Origin: Aeromonas bivalvium
GTDB taxonomy: Bacteria; Pseudomonadota; Gammaproteobacteria; Enterobacterales; Aeromonadaceae
Length of the DNA stretch: 64,000 nt
Direction: 5' to 3'
Assembly (NCBI RefSeq): GCF_000819765.1
Contig: NZ_CDBT01000024.1
Coordinates: forward strand, 1 to 64,000
Shown here: positions 9,624 through 19,030 of the stretch, piece by piece
How positions within the stretch are numbered: the stretch's first letter is position 1
How the letters are laid out: each line of letters starts with the position of its first letter
Translations under genes and position numbers: made by a program
Notes under the pieces: model-generated
The model's input: only the letters and a program-made list of their open reading frames with translations
The model's database searches: none
Told to the model about the DNA's origin: nothing

Positions 9624-11210
9624 ATGAAACTGGGACTGCAGGGACGCTTCCTTCTCATCTTGTGTTTCATCAGCCTGTTGCAACTCATCCTGCTCAGCAC
9701 CGCCAGCTATTACTATGTCTCGGAGCAGCGCTACCGGGAGATAGGGGATCAGGCCCTGGACGTGGCCCAGCTGGTGGCCCGGAACCCGGCGGTGATCGCT
9801 CAGGTGCGCCGGGCCGACACGGCACGCCTCAATCCCCTGGTGGAGCGGATCCGCGCCGATGTGGGGGCCAGCTTCATCGTCATCGGCGACAGCAATGCCC
9901 TGCGGCTGGTCCACCCCAGGGCCGATCGCATCGGCAAGCCCATGGTGGGGGACGATCCGACCCGGGCCCTGGTGCATGGGGAATCTTATGTCTCCCACGC
10001 CCAGGGTTCCCTCGGGGTCTCGGTGCGTGGCAAGACCCCGATCCGGGACGAGCTGGGCCAGATCATCGGCGTGGTATCGGTCGGCTACCTGGTGCGGGAC
10101 ATAGATGCGGACTTGCGGGGCTTCCTGCGTTTTGGCCTCTTCATCACCCTGCTGATCGTGCTGCTCAACAGCCTGGCGGCGGGCTGGCTGGCGCGGCGCT
10201 ACAAGAAGGCGATTTTCGGCTTCGAACCCGAGCAGATAGGGCGCCTCTACGCCGAGCTCGACTGCACCTTGCGCACGGTGCGCGAAGGGATCCTCACCAT
10301 AGATGGCGAGGGGCGGCTCACCTCCCTCAACCCCAACGGCATCAAGTTGCTGCGCCTCGAGGAGGGGCAGGCCAGGCGGGCCATCGGTCGCCCCGTCAAC
10401 GAGCTGCTGCCCGAGACCCGCATGCTCTCTCTCATCGACGATCCCACCCCGCAATATGACGAGGAGATCTGGCTCAACGGCCAGCAGCTGATCGTCAACC
10501 GCCTCCCCCTGGTGCGGGGCGGCGAGCTGATCGGTGCCGTGTCGAGCTTTCGGCGCAAGGACGAGCTGGCCGAGCTGACCGCCCAGCTCAGCCAGGTGCA
10601 GGCCTACAGCGATCTGCTGCGGGTGCAGACCCATGAACACAACAACCAGCTCGGCACCATCGCCGGCCTCATCGAACTGGGGGCCTATGAGGAGGCCCTC
10701 GCCTTCATCGGCCGGGAGGCGGAGACGGAGCAGACCCTGCTGGCCTTCCTGATGGAGGCGATCGCCAAGCCCAAGGTGGCGGCCCTGCTGCTGGGCAAGT
10801 ATCACAGGGCCCACGAGCTGGGGCTGGAGCTCATCGTCGAGCCGGGCTCGCGGCTGCACGACATTCCCGCCCGGGTCTCTGGGTCCCAGCTGGTGACCCT
10901 GCTTGGCAACCTCATCGACAACGCCTTCGAGGCGACCCGCCGCCACGGCGCCCCCTATCAGCCCATCCGGGTCTCCCTGAGCGATCTGGGGCAGGATCTG
11001 GTGCTGGAGGTGGAAGATGGCGCCGGCGGCGTCGATCCGGCGCTGGCGGATCGACTGTTCGAGCCCGGGGTCAGCTGCAAGGCGGAGCCCGGCCACGGCA
11101 TCGGCCTGGCCCTGGTGCGCAAGACCCTGGATGCCCTCAAGGGGCAGATCCACATCGAGCCCACCGAGCGGGGCAGCTGTTTTGTCTGTTACATTCCCAA
11201 GGACGTGTGA
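9624..11210 (+). CDS. CitA/DcuS-family sensor histidine kinase
   Basis: A 528-residue membrane kinase. A first transmembrane helix (residues ~8-33) leads into a periplasmic PAS/Cache sensor, where the conserved 'SLGVSVRGKTPI' and 'IGVVSVGYL' strands match the citrate-binding CitA type, including the basic Arg and Lys. A second helix (~170-195) and a cytoplasmic PAS domain follow. The transmitter has an H-box of the DcuS/CitA kind (HEHNNQLG; His 337), the N-box GNLIDNAFEA and the G-box HGIGLALV. The ATG at 9624 has a strong GGAGGGGGG ribosome site. The stop codon abuts the ATG of the cognate regulator. The nearby tricarboxylate transporter tctCBA is the obvious target, so citrate or a related acid is the likely signal (inference). 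Confidence 0.9.
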   Translation: MKLGLQGRFLLILCFISLLQLILLSTASYYYVSEQRYREIGDQALDVAQLVARNPAVIAQVRRADTARLNPLVERIRADVGASFIVIGDSNALRLVHPRADRIGKPMVGDDPTRALVHGESYVSHAQGSLGVSVRGKTPIRDELGQIIGVVSVGYLVRDIDADLRGFLRFGLFITLLIVLLNSLAAGWLARRYKKAIFGFEPEQIGRLYAELDCTLRTVREGILTIDGEGRLTSLNPNGIKLLRLEEGQARRAIGRPVNELLPETRMLSLIDDPTPQYDEEIWLNGQQLIVNRLPLVRGGELIGAVSSFRRKDELAELTAQLSQVQAYSDLLRVQTHEHNNQLGTIAGLIELGAYEEALAFIGREAETEQTLLAFLMEAIAKPKVAALLLGKYHRAHELGLELIVEPGSRLHDIPARVSGSQLVTLLGNLIDNAFEATRRHGAPYQPIRVSLSDLGQDLVLEVEDGAGGVDPALADRLFEPGVSCKAEPGHGIGLALVRKTLDALKGQIHIEPTERGSCFVCYIPKDV

Positions 11211-11876
11211 ATGATCAAGGTATTGATAGTGGAGGACGATCCGGCCATCGCCGAGATCCACCGCCGCTTCGTCGAGCGGCTGCCGGGCTTCGTCCTGTGC
11301 GGCCTGGCCCTCACCTTAAGTGATGCTCGCGAGCAGATCGCCGTGCTCAGACCCGATCTGGTGCTGCTTGACGTCTGGCTGCCGGACGGCGAAGGGCTGG
11401 GGCTGCTCAAGCAGTTGCGCCAGGAGGGAGCGGAGGTGGATGTCATCTTGCTCACGGCGGCGCGGGAAGCCGCCACCTTGCAGGAGGCGATGCGGCTCGG
11501 GGTGGTGGATTTCATCTTGAAGCCCGTGGTATTCGAGCGGCTCAAGGGCACCCTGGAGAAGTATCAGCAGAGCAGGCTGGCCCTGGCCAGCCTGGCGGAC
11601 ATCAGCCAGCAGGATGTGGACGCCCTGTTTGGCGCCGGCACTGGCGCCGCCCAGCCCCTGACCCTGCCCAAGGGCATCGATGCCCTCACCCTGGAGCGGG
11701 TGCTGAGCGCCCTGGCGGGCCAGGGGGCGAGCGCCGAGGAGATTGGCGCCAGGGTGGGGGTGAGCCGCACCACGGCGCGCCGTTACCTTGAGTTTCTGGT
11801 GGGCCAGCAGCTGGCTTTCCCCGAGCTCGAATATGGCACGGTCGGGCGCCCGGAGCGGCGCTATCGTCGCCGCTGA
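11211..11876 (+). CDS. CitB/DcuR-family response regulator
   Basis: A 221-residue regulator that starts immediately after the kinase stop codon, so the two are translationally coupled. The receiver domain (1-120) has the acidic pair EDD near residue 9, the phospho-acceptor Asp 54 in LLDVWLPDGEG, the conserved Thr in 'LLTAAR' and Lys in 'ILKPVVFERL'. The C-terminal ~70 residues form a CitB-type helix-turn-helix ('ASAEEIGARVGVSRTTARRYLEFL'). With the kinase it makes a CitAB/DcuSR-like two-component system. It is convergent with tctCBA and shares its terminator. Confidence 0.92.
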   Translation: MIKVLIVEDDPAIAEIHRRFVERLPGFVLCGLALTLSDAREQIAVLRPDLVLLDVWLPDGEGLGLLKQLRQEGAEVDVILLTAAREAATLQEAMRLGVVDFILKPVVFERLKGTLEKYQQSRLALASLADISQQDVDALFGAGTGAAQPLTLPKGIDALTLERVLSALAGQGASAEEIGARVGVSRTTARRYLEFLVGQQLAFPELEYGTVGRPERRYRRR

Positions 11877-11894
11877 CGCCGGAGTCTGCCAAGC

Positions 11895-11924
11895 AAAAAA
11901 AGAGCGCCTTTCGGCGCTCTTTTC
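11895..11924. terminator. Bidirectional rho-independent terminator
   Basis: An 8-bp stem AGAGCGCC/GGCGCTCT with a TTTC loop is preceded by a run of seven A and followed by four T. It therefore has a U-run on both strands. It ends the two-component operon on the plus strand and tctCBA on the minus strand. Confidence 0.88.
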
Positions 11925-11999
11925 ATTCATGACGGAGTATCACTCATCAAGGTCTCTGCACTTTATGGGTAGGGTACAGGGCGGCAGAGTGCCAAGGAT

Positions 12000-13529
12000 T
12001 CAGTGATCCGTGACCGGGGTGCCCTTGGGCTCCTTGCGAGCCTGCCACCACTGCCAGAGCGGGATCAGCAGCATGGTCAGGGTGATCAGGGTGAAGGCCA
12101 GGGTGATGGGGCGCTCCCACAGGAAGCTCAGGCTGCCGTCGTTGATCACCAGGGCGCGGCGCAGGTTGTCCTCCAGCATGCCCCCCAGGATGAAGCCGAG
12201 CAGCATGGGCGCCATGGGGAAGGTGAGCAGACGCAGGCCGATGGCGATCAGCGCGACTATGGTCATCACATGGATATCCATGGTGTTGAACGACACCAGA
12301 TAGACCCCGGTCAGGGAGAAGAGCAGCACCATGGGGATGAGCACGGGGCGCGGCACCGCCAGCACCTTGGCCAGATAGGGAATGAGCGGCAGGTTGAGCA
12401 CCAGCAGCACCACGTTGCCCAGATACATGGAGATGATCACCGACCAGAACACATCCGGATGCTCCATGAACAGGCGCGGGCCCGGCTGGATGCCGTAGGC
12501 GACCAGGGCGCCGAGGATCAGGGCCGTGGTGCCCGAGCCCGGGATCCCCAGGGTGAGCAGGGGCACGAAGGAGCCGGTGGAGGCGGCGTTGTTGGCCGCT
12601 TCCGGCGCCGCCAGGCCGCGCAGGCTGCCCTTGCCGAACTGATCCTGATGCTTTTTGCCTGCGATGTTGCGCTCGGCACCATAGGCCATGAAGGCGGCGA
12701 TGGTGGCGCCGGCCCCCGGCAGCACGCCGATGAGAAAACCCAGCACCGAGGAGCGGGCGATGGGGGGCGCTATCTCCTTGACCTCTTCCTTGCTGAGCTT
12801 GAGGCTGCCGAGCTGCTGCATCTGCTTGGCCTCTTCCTCGCTGTTGTCCTTGCCCGGGCGCAGCACCGCCATCAGGATCTCCGCGAGGGCAAAGGTGGCC
12901 ATGGCCAGCAGCAGGAAGGAGAAGCCGTCGCGCAAGTCCGGCAGACCGAAGGTGAACCTGTCCACCCCGACGCTGCGGTCGATGCCGATGGTGGAGATCA
13001 TGATGCCAAACAGCGCCATGATGAGGGCCTTGAGCACCTGGCCCTTGCCGGCAAACGCCGCCACGGCGGAGAGGCCCAGCACCATGAGGGCGAAGTAGTC
13101 CGCCGACTGGAAGGAGAGGGAGACCTTGGCCAGCAGGGGCGCCGCCACCATCAGCATGATGGCGGAGAGGGTGCCGCCGGTGAAGGAGGCGTAGGCGGCG
13201 ATAGCCAGCGCCTTGCCCGCCTGACCCTTGCGTGCCAGGGGGTAGCCGTCGAAGGCGGTGACCACGGTGGCCGAGCAGCCGGGGGCGTTGATCAGGATGG
13301 AGGAGGTGGATCCGCCGAAGATGGCGCCGTAATAGACCCCCGCCATCAGGATGATGCCGGAGGAGGGATCCAGGCCATAGGTGATGGGGATCATCAGGGC
13401 GATGGCGGTGACGGGCCCGAGACCCGGCAACATGCCGATAAAGGTGCCGACGAAGCAGCCGAGCACCACCATCATCAGGTTGACCGGCAGCAGCGCTGTG
13501 CCGAGTCCTTGCAAGATTCCGTCTAACAT
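12000..13529 (-). CDS. tctA: Tripartite tricarboxylate transporter, large membrane subunit TctA
   Basis: A 509-residue polytopic membrane protein of the TctA family, the large permease subunit of TTT transporters, with about twelve hydrophobic segments. Family signatures are the N-terminal 'GMLPGLGPVTAIALMIP' loop and the related 'GVLPGAGATIAAFMAYG' in the second half, plus GGSTSSILINAPG. Its Shine-Dalgarno (AGGAG) overlaps the tctB stop region, so translation is coupled. It works with TctB and the periplasmic binder TctC to import a tri- or dicarboxylate with sodium or protons. The substrate is inferred to be citrate-like from the CitA-type sensor nearby. Confidence 0.95.
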   Translation of the reverse strand: MLDGILQGLGTALLPVNLMMVVLGCFVGTFIGMLPGLGPVTAIALMIPITYGLDPSSGIILMAGVYYGAIFGGSTSSILINAPGCSATVVTAFDGYPLARKGQAGKALAIAAYASFTGGTLSAIMLMVAAPLLAKVSLSFQSADYFALMVLGLSAVAAFAGKGQVLKALIMALFGIMISTIGIDRSVGVDRFTFGLPDLRDGFSFLLLAMATFALAEILMAVLRPGKDNSEEEAKQMQQLGSLKLSKEEVKEIAPPIARSSVLGFLIGVLPGAGATIAAFMAYGAERNIAGKKHQDQFGKGSLRGLAAPEAANNAASTGSFVPLLTLGIPGSGTTALILGALVAYGIQPGPRLFMEHPDVFWSVIISMYLGNVVLLVLNLPLIPYLAKVLAVPRPVLIPMVLLFSLTGVYLVSFNTMDIHVMTIVALIAIGLRLLTFPMAPMLLGFILGGMLEDNLRRALVINDGSLSFLWERPITLAFTLITLTMLLIPLWQWWQARKEPKGTPVTDH

Positions 13530-13538
13530 GGTGACTCC

Positions 13539-14000
13539 TTAAAACCCGAGCAGGGTGAACAGGCGACCCGGCTCCAGATAGACGTTGAGCCCCTTGGTGA
13601 GCAGGGCCCAGAAACCGAGGGAGAAGGGGACGCTGATCATCAGGCCGTAGCGCAGGCTGGGCTCACCCAGTACCCGTATGCCCACGGTCAGGAAGGCGAT
13701 GGTGGAGAGCACGAAGCCAAACCAGGTCAGCCCCAGGCCATAGACCACCATGAGCCCGAGCAGGATGAAGACCCGGCGCCAGTCTCCCTCTTCCCGGCGC
13801 AAGGGTTCGCCCCCGGGAAAGATCACCAGCAGCAGGGAGAGCAGCACTCCGAGCCCGGCCAGGGCATAGGGCAAGGTGCTGGCGGTGAAGGGTTCATACT
13901 CGTCGCCGGGGTAGCCCGGGATCTCGGTGGCGTAGTAGCCATAGGCGAGAGAGAGCAGCAAAAACAGCAGGCCTCCCAGTCGCTCCTTGGTGATGTTCAT
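13539..14000 (-). CDS. tctB: Tripartite tricarboxylate transporter, small membrane subunit TctB
   Basis: A 153-residue protein with four predicted hydrophobic helices (about 9-25, 45-65, 82-112 and 120-140), the normal size and layout of TctB. The ATG at 14000 is chosen because GGAGAGA sits seven bases upstream; an in-frame ATG six codons earlier lacks a good ribosome site. It lies between tctC and tctA with 9 bp to tctA, in the canonical tctCBA order. It is the poorly conserved small subunit, so the call rests on context, size and topology. Confidence 0.9.
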   Translation of the reverse strand: MNITKERLGGLLFLLLSLAYGYYATEIPGYPGDEYEPFTASTLPYALAGLGVLLSLLLVIFPGGEPLRREEGDWRRVFILLGLMVVYGLGLTWFGFVLSTIAFLTVGIRVLGEPSLRYGLMISVPFSLGFWALLTKGLNVYLEPGRLFTLLGF

Positions 14001-14059
14001 GGGTCTTCTCTCCAACATGGACGGCGGGCCAGTGCCCGCCTGTTATGTGACAACGAGGA

Positions 14060-15025
14060 TTACTTGATGAAGCCGAGCTCGCGCATCAGGCCGCCGATCT
14101 GCTGCTCCTGGCCATCGAGGAAGGCGGTGAACTCGGGGCCGGACTTGTAGAGGTTGGTCCAGCTGTTGCGGCTGCGGACCACTTCCCACTCCGGCTTGTC
14201 GTACATCTGCTTGAGCAGGGTGGCAAATTCGGCGGATTTCTCCGGACTGATGGTGGGGGAGGCGAAGTAGCCGCGCCAGTTGGCGAAGACGGTGGGGTTG
14301 TTCTGCTCGCTGAAGGTGGGGATCTGATCCGCCCCCGGCAGACGCTGGTCGGAGGTGACCCCGAGGATCCGCATCTGGCCGGACTTGACCGCTTCCATCG
14401 CCTCGCCAAAGCCGGTGGAGATGGCCTGGGTTTCACCCGCCAGCACGGCGGCCATGGCGCTGCCACCGGCATCGTAGGCGACGTAGCGCAGCTTGCTGGC
14501 GTCGGCGCCGGCATTCTTGAAGGTCAGGGCGGCGACCAGGTGATCCAGGCTGCCACGGGCAGAGCCCCCGGCGATCTTCACCTTGGCCGGGTTCTCCTCA
14601 TAGGCGGCCAGCAACTGGGCCCAGTTCTGATAGGGGGAGTCTGCCTTGACCGCCAGCGCCTGGTAGTCGGCGATGATGGCGGCGACCGGGGTCAGGTCCC
14701 GGAAGGACTGGGGCAGCTCCTTGGAGAGGGATTTGACGATGATGGGGGTGGAGTTGACCATCAGGGTCTTGTCGGACTGGGCCGAGGTCTCGATGAGATG
14801 AGCGATGGCCTTGGCGCCGCCACCGGCGGACATGTTCTGGTAGGAGACGGTCTTGATCAGGCCGGACTTGGCCAGCACTTCACCTGTGCCGCGGGCCGTG
14901 GTATCCCAGCCGCCGCCGGCGCCGCCGGGGATCAGGAAGTGGACTTCGTCGATCTGGGCATGGGCGCCGAAGCTCAGTGCGAGCAGGCTACCGATCAGGG
15001 TGCGCTTGAAGGTTCCTTGCAACAT
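14060..15025 (-). CDS. tctC: Tripartite tricarboxylate transporter, periplasmic binding protein TctC
   Basis: A 321-residue solute-binding protein of the Bug/TctC family. It begins with a signal peptide (basic MLQGTFKRT, hydrophobic core, cleavage likely after SFGAHA). The mature protein carries the family motif 'IPGGAGGGWDTTARG' and the second loop 'GGSARGSLDHLV', both of which contact the carboxylate ligand in this fold. AAGGAGAG precedes the ATG. It is first in tctCBA. A perfect palindrome lies 65-82 bases upstream of the start codon, a plausible site for its regulator. Confidence 0.94.
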   Translation of the reverse strand: MLQGTFKRTLIGSLLALSFGAHAQIDEVHFLIPGGAGGGWDTTARGTGEVLAKSGLIKTVSYQNMSAGGGAKAIAHLIETSAQSDKTLMVNSTPIIVKSLSKELPQSFRDLTPVAAIIADYQALAVKADSPYQNWAQLLAAYEENPAKVKIAGGSARGSLDHLVAALTFKNAGADASKLRYVAYDAGGSAMAAVLAGETQAISTGFGEAMEAVKSGQMRILGVTSDQRLPGADQIPTFSEQNNPTVFANWRGYFASPTISPEKSAEFATLLKQMYDKPEWEVVRSRNSWTNLYKSGPEFTAFLDGQEQQIGGLMRELGFIK

Positions 15026-15089
15026 GGTGCTCTCCTTGTGATTGTTGCAGGAAGGTTAATGCGAGGTGGCCAGCCGGAAAAGATTGTGA

Positions 15090-15107
15090 CCGAAATGGTT
15101 ATTTCGG
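15090..15107. promoter_or_regulatory. Candidate operator upstream of tctC
   Basis: CCGAAAT-GGTT-ATTTCGG is a perfect inverted repeat with 7-bp arms and a 4-base spacer, in the tctC leader region. Position and symmetry suit a dimeric regulator such as the CitB-like protein or the ROK regulator encoded in this window. Which protein binds is inference. Confidence 0.5.
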
Positions 15108-15251
15108 CTGTTGTGGCCATTGTGTTCATTCTGTTCGCGCCTTTCCCTGGGGCGGGATTGCCACAAGACCGGGGAATGAGGGGACGTGTCGGGTCTGCGC
15201 CGGGCCCGGGAGGCAAAGGCGGGCGAGGTCTGGGGCGACAGGGGTGCAGAT

Positions 15252-15280
15252 AAAAAAAACCGGCGCCTTGGCGCCGGTTT
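15252..15280 (-). terminator. Rho-independent terminator of pflB
   Basis: Stem ACCGGCGCC/GGCGCCGGT (15259-15278). On the minus strand it is followed by a run of eight U's (plus-strand A's at 15252-15259), just after the pflB stop codon. Confidence 0.9.
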
Positions 15281-15298
15281 TGATTCACTGCGACTGGT

Positions 15299-17581
15299 TT
15301 ACAGCGATGCGGTGAAGGTACGGGTGATGACGTCCTGCTGCTGCTCTTTGGTCAGCGAGTTGAAGCGAACGGCATAGCCGGATACGCGGATGGTCAACTG
15401 CGGATATTTCTCCGGGTTTTCCATGGCGTCCAACAGCATCTCGCGGTTCATCACGTTGACGTTCAGGTGCTGGCCACCCTCTACGTTGGCTTCGTGGTGG
15501 AAGTAACCGTCCATCAGGCCGGCCAGGTTGGCTTTCTGGGCTTCCATGTCTTTACCCAGGGCGTTCGGCACGATGGAGAAGGTATAGGAGATACCATCTT
15601 TGGCGTAGGCGAACGGCAGCTTGGCGACGGATGTCAGGGACGCAACGGCGCCCTTCTGGTCACGACCGTGCATCGGGTTGGCACCCGGGCCGAACGGCGC
15701 ACCGGCACGACGGCCATCCGGGGTGTTGCCTGTCTTCTTGCCGTACACCACGTTGGAGGTGATGGTCAGCACGGACTGGGTCGCCACGGCGCCGCGGTAG
15801 GTATTGAGCTTCTGAATTTTCTTCATGAAGCGCTCGACCAGGTCGCAGGCGATGTCATCGACGCGGGCGTCGTTGTTGCCGAACTGCGGGTATTCCCCTT
15901 CGATTTCAAAATCGATGGCCACGCCATCTTCGTCACGTACCGGCTTGACCTTGGCGTACTTGATGGCAGACAGGGAGTCGGCCGCCACGGACAGACCGGC
16001 GATGCCGCAGGCCATGGTGCGATAGACGTCACGGTCGTGCAGCGCCATCAGGGAGGCTTCGTAGCTGTACTTGTCGTGCATGTAGTGGATGATGTTCAGG
16101 GCGGCGACGTACTGCTTGGCCAGCCAGTCCATGAAGTGATCCAGACGGTCCATGACGTTGTCATAGTCCAGGTACTCGCTGGTGATCATCTCGGTCTTGG
16201 GACCGACCTGGATCTTGAGCTTCTCGTCCATGCCGCCGTTGATGGCGTACAGCATGGTCTTGGCCAGGTTGGCACGGGCACCGAAGAACTGCATCTGCTT
16301 GCCCACGATCATCGGGGAGACACAGCAAGCGATGGCGTAGTCATCGTTGTTGAAGTCGGCACGCATCAGATCGTCGTTCTCGTACTGGACGGAAGAAGTC
16401 TCGATAGACACCTTGGCACAGTACTTCTTGAACGCCACCGGCAGCTTCTCGGACCAGAGGATGGTCAGGTTCGGCTCGGGGGAGGGGCCCATGGTGTAGA
16501 GGGTGTTCAGCATACGGAAGCTGTTCTTGGTGACCAGGGTGCGGCCATCCACGCCCATGCCGGCCAGGGTTTCGGTGGCCCACATGGGGTCGCCTGAGAA
16601 CAGTGAATCGTATTCCGGGGTACGCAGGAAGCGCACCATGCGCAGCTTCATGACCATGTGGTCCATCAGCTCCTGGGCTTCCTGCTCGGTGATCAGGCCC
16701 TTTTGCAGGTCACGCTCGATGTAGATGTCCAGGAAGCTGGAGGTACGACCGAAGGACATGGCGGCACCGTTCTGGGACTTGACTGCCGCCAGGTAGGCGA
16801 AGTAGGTCCACTGCACGGCTTCCTTGGCGTTTTTGGCCGGTACCGAGATGTCGCAGCCATATTTGGCGGCCATCTCTTTCATCTGATCCAGGGCGCGGTA
16901 TTGATCGGAGATCTCTTCACGCAGACGGATGGTGGCTTCCAGGTTGACGCCGTTTTCGAGATCGGCCTGCAGGGACTTGAACTGGGCCAGCTTGTCGGCC
17001 ATCAGGAAGTCGATGCCGTACAGGGCCACGCGGCGGTAGTCACCTATGATGCGGCCACGGCCGTAGGCATCGGGCAGACCTGTGATGACACCGGATTTAC
17101 GGCAGTTCAGTATGTCCTTGGTGTAGACATCGAACACGCCCTGGTTGTGGGTCTTGCGGTACTCGGTGAAGATCTTCTTGACCATGGGGTCCAGCTCGCG
17201 GCCGTACACCTTGCAAGAGGTCTCTACCATCTTGATACCGCCGTTGGCGATGATGGCGCGCTTGAGCGGCTTGTCGGTCTGCAGGCCGACGATCTGCTCC
17301 AGGCCCTGGTCGATATAACCGGCATCGTGAGCGGTAATGGTGGAGGGCAGGTCGGTATCAAAATCGACCGGCGCGTGGGTGCGGTTCTCGATCTTGATCC
17401 CTTCCATGACCTTGTCCCACAGCTTGGTGGTCGCGTCGGTCGCGCCAGCCAGGAAGGACTCGTCACCTTCATACGGGGTGTAGTTCTTCTGGATGAAGTC
17501 GCGGGTGTTGACAGAGGTCTGCCACTCACCGGCCGCGAAGCCTTCCCATGCTGCCTGGAACTGCTCGTTAAGTTCTGCCAT
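15299..17581 (-). CDS. pflB: Formate C-acetyltransferase (pyruvate formate-lyase)
   Basis: A 760-residue glycyl-radical enzyme, the same length as E. coli PflB, converting pyruvate and CoA to acetyl-CoA and formate in anaerobic cells. The catalytic Cys-Cys pair is in ACCVSP (residues 419-420 counting Met). The radical Gly is in the C-terminal RVSGYAV loop about 25 residues from the end. The ATG at 17581 is preferred over one two codons upstream because the GAGG ribosome site is then 8 bases away and the N-terminus matches E. coli. It lies 45 bp downstream of focA as in enterics. The activating enzyme gene pflA is not adjacent in this window. Confidence 0.98.
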   Translation of the reverse strand: MAELNEQFQAAWEGFAAGEWQTSVNTRDFIQKNYTPYEGDESFLAGATDATTKLWDKVMEGIKIENRTHAPVDFDTDLPSTITAHDAGYIDQGLEQIVGLQTDKPLKRAIIANGGIKMVETSCKVYGRELDPMVKKIFTEYRKTHNQGVFDVYTKDILNCRKSGVITGLPDAYGRGRIIGDYRRVALYGIDFLMADKLAQFKSLQADLENGVNLEATIRLREEISDQYRALDQMKEMAAKYGCDISVPAKNAKEAVQWTYFAYLAAVKSQNGAAMSFGRTSSFLDIYIERDLQKGLITEQEAQELMDHMVMKLRMVRFLRTPEYDSLFSGDPMWATETLAGMGVDGRTLVTKNSFRMLNTLYTMGPSPEPNLTILWSEKLPVAFKKYCAKVSIETSSVQYENDDLMRADFNNDDYAIACCVSPMIVGKQMQFFGARANLAKTMLYAINGGMDEKLKIQVGPKTEMITSEYLDYDNVMDRLDHFMDWLAKQYVAALNIIHYMHDKYSYEASLMALHDRDVYRTMACGIAGLSVAADSLSAIKYAKVKPVRDEDGVAIDFEIEGEYPQFGNNDARVDDIACDLVERFMKKIQKLNTYRGAVATQSVLTITSNVVYGKKTGNTPDGRRAGAPFGPGANPMHGRDQKGAVASLTSVAKLPFAYAKDGISYTFSIVPNALGKDMEAQKANLAGLMDGYFHHEANVEGGQHLNVNVMNREMLLDAMENPEKYPQLTIRVSGYAVRFNSLTKEQQQDVITRTFTASL

Positions 17582-17626
17582 TTTCATTACCTCACACGGT
17601 ATTGATGTAGTACCCCGTCATCATCC

Positions 17627-18475
17627 TTAATGATGGCGACGGAAGATAAACCAGTAAGTCAGACCAACCATGACGCCGCCACCTATGATGTTGCCAATGG
17701 TCACGGGGATCAGGTTGTGAAAGACGAAGTTCGAAACGGTCAGGTCGGCAAACTGCGCCGGGCTCTGGCCGATGGCCTGCCAAAACTCCGGGCTTGCGAC
17801 GCTGTGGATTGCGATGCCAACCGGGATCATAAACATGTTTGCGATGCTGTGCTCGAAGCCCGATGCCACGAACATGGCCACGGGGAGCAGCATCACCATC
17901 ACCTTGTCGGTGGCACTGCGGGCGCCGAAGGACATCCAGACGGCGAGGCACACCATGAGGTTGCACAGGATGCCGAGGGCCAGGGCCTCGAAGAAGGTGT
18001 GATGCAGCTTGTGCTGGGCCACTTTCATGGCGTTCAGTCCCCATTGACCATCCGCCGCCGTGTACTCGGCCGACATGATGATGAGGGCGACTATGATGAG
18101 GCCGCCGATGAGGTTGCCGAAGTAGACCAGGCCCCAGTTCTTGAACAGCTGGCTCCAGCTGATGCGATTCGCCGCCTTGGCCACCAGGGTCAGGGTGGTG
18201 GAGGTGAACAGCTCGGCGCCGAGCAGGACACAGAGGATGAGGCCGAGGGAGAAGCACAGACCGCCGACCAGCTTGGCCATGCCCCAGGCCATGCCGTTCG
18301 AGCCGGTGGTGACTGTGATGTAGAAGACAAAGGCGATGGCGATGAAAGCGCCTGCTGTGATGGCCAGGGGGATGACCTTGTATGCGGGCTTGGTGGCCTT
18401 GGCATAGGTGATGTCTTCGGCCAGTGCGGCTATGGTTTCGGGCTTGAGACAGTCAAAGGGGGATTCTGCTTTCAA
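17627..18475 (-). CDS. focA: Formate channel FocA
   Basis: A 282-residue member of the formate-nitrite transporter family, with six transmembrane segments. It aligns along its length with E. coli FocA from 'MKAESPFDCL' through the 'AKLVGGLCFSLGL' and LGAELFTS loops. The pore His is conserved in GFEHSIANMF. Translation starts at TTG (18475): the only nearby ATG is out of frame, and AGGA lies about ten bases upstream. First gene of focA-pflB. It moves formate produced by PflB across the inner membrane. The promoter immediately upstream carries a perfect FNR box. Confidence 0.96.
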   Translation of the reverse strand: MKAESPFDCLKPETIAALAEDITYAKATKPAYKVIPLAITAGAFIAIAFVFYITVTTGSNGMAWGMAKLVGGLCFSLGLILCVLLGAELFTSTTLTLVAKAANRISWSQLFKNWGLVYFGNLIGGLIIVALIIMSAEYTAADGQWGLNAMKVAQHKLHHTFFEALALGILCNLMVCLAVWMSFGARSATDKVMVMLLPVAMFVASGFEHSIANMFMIPVGIAIHSVASPEFWQAIGQSPAQFADLTVSNFVFHNLIPVTIGNIIGGGVMVGLTYWFIFRRHH

Positions 18476-18499
18476 TTGTCATTGTCCTGGGATTTTGCC

Positions 18500-18548
18500 T
18501 GTGGAAATCATAACAAAGGGGGTGATCCCCGAAATTGATGCCGATCAA
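18500..18548 (-). promoter_or_regulatory. Class II FNR-dependent promoter of focA-pflB
   Basis: TTGATGCCGATCAA at 18535-18548 is a perfect match to the FNR consensus TTGAT-N4-ATCAA. On the minus strand a -10 element TATGAT occupies 18512-18507, which puts the start site near 18500. The FNR box centre (18541.5) would then be at about -41.5, the classic activating position. This predicts anaerobic induction. The rest of 18549-18970 is AT-rich around 18590-18660 and holds no gene I can recognise. Confidence 0.82.
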
Positions 18549-18972
18549 GGTTGGCCGATTGCGAATGTAATTTTACTACAGTTTTATGGCCGCAATGGCG
18601 CCGCTCTCTCGGTGCTAGTTTCAACTGATATATAAATGATATTTTTATAACTAAATGATTCTGTTCAGGTTATCAAACTCCAGTCCGGCTGAGTCCTGAT
18701 CGAACCTGGCCACACCCTCCGTCCGCGTCCCCTCCGAATGCCCTCCCTCCAAAGGGGTGATTTTTGTTGGTTATTATCATGACGGGAAGCGGCGCCACCA
18801 GTATAGCCGAGGTAAAGTCGGTTACATATGACAACTATCTGTCCGGATGCCCTGACACGGGGAGGAAAGGGGGTGAACTGCGTCTGGCGCGGGCAGGCCT
18901 GGATGAGGAGACCGGGAGTGAGGGCGGGGCCGAAGCAGGGAGGGCAGGAGGGGGCGAGCCTGTGTGGTGGCC

Positions 18973-19004
18973 ATAAAAAAAACCGGCGCCTTGCGGGCGC
19001 CGGT
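18973..19004 (-). terminator. Rho-independent terminator of ybiT
   Basis: Stem ACCGGCGCC/GGCGCCGGT with a 5-base loop (18982-19004), followed on the minus strand by U7-8. It lies 27 bases beyond the ybiT stop codon. It carries the same stem as the pflB terminator. Confidence 0.9.
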
Positions 19005-19030
19005 GTTGCTGCGAAGGGAGCGGAAGCGGG

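Noticed and set aside
15081-15101. Possible CRP site (TGTGA half) before tctC
   Set aside because: Only one half-site matches; the overlapping perfect palindrome explains the region better.
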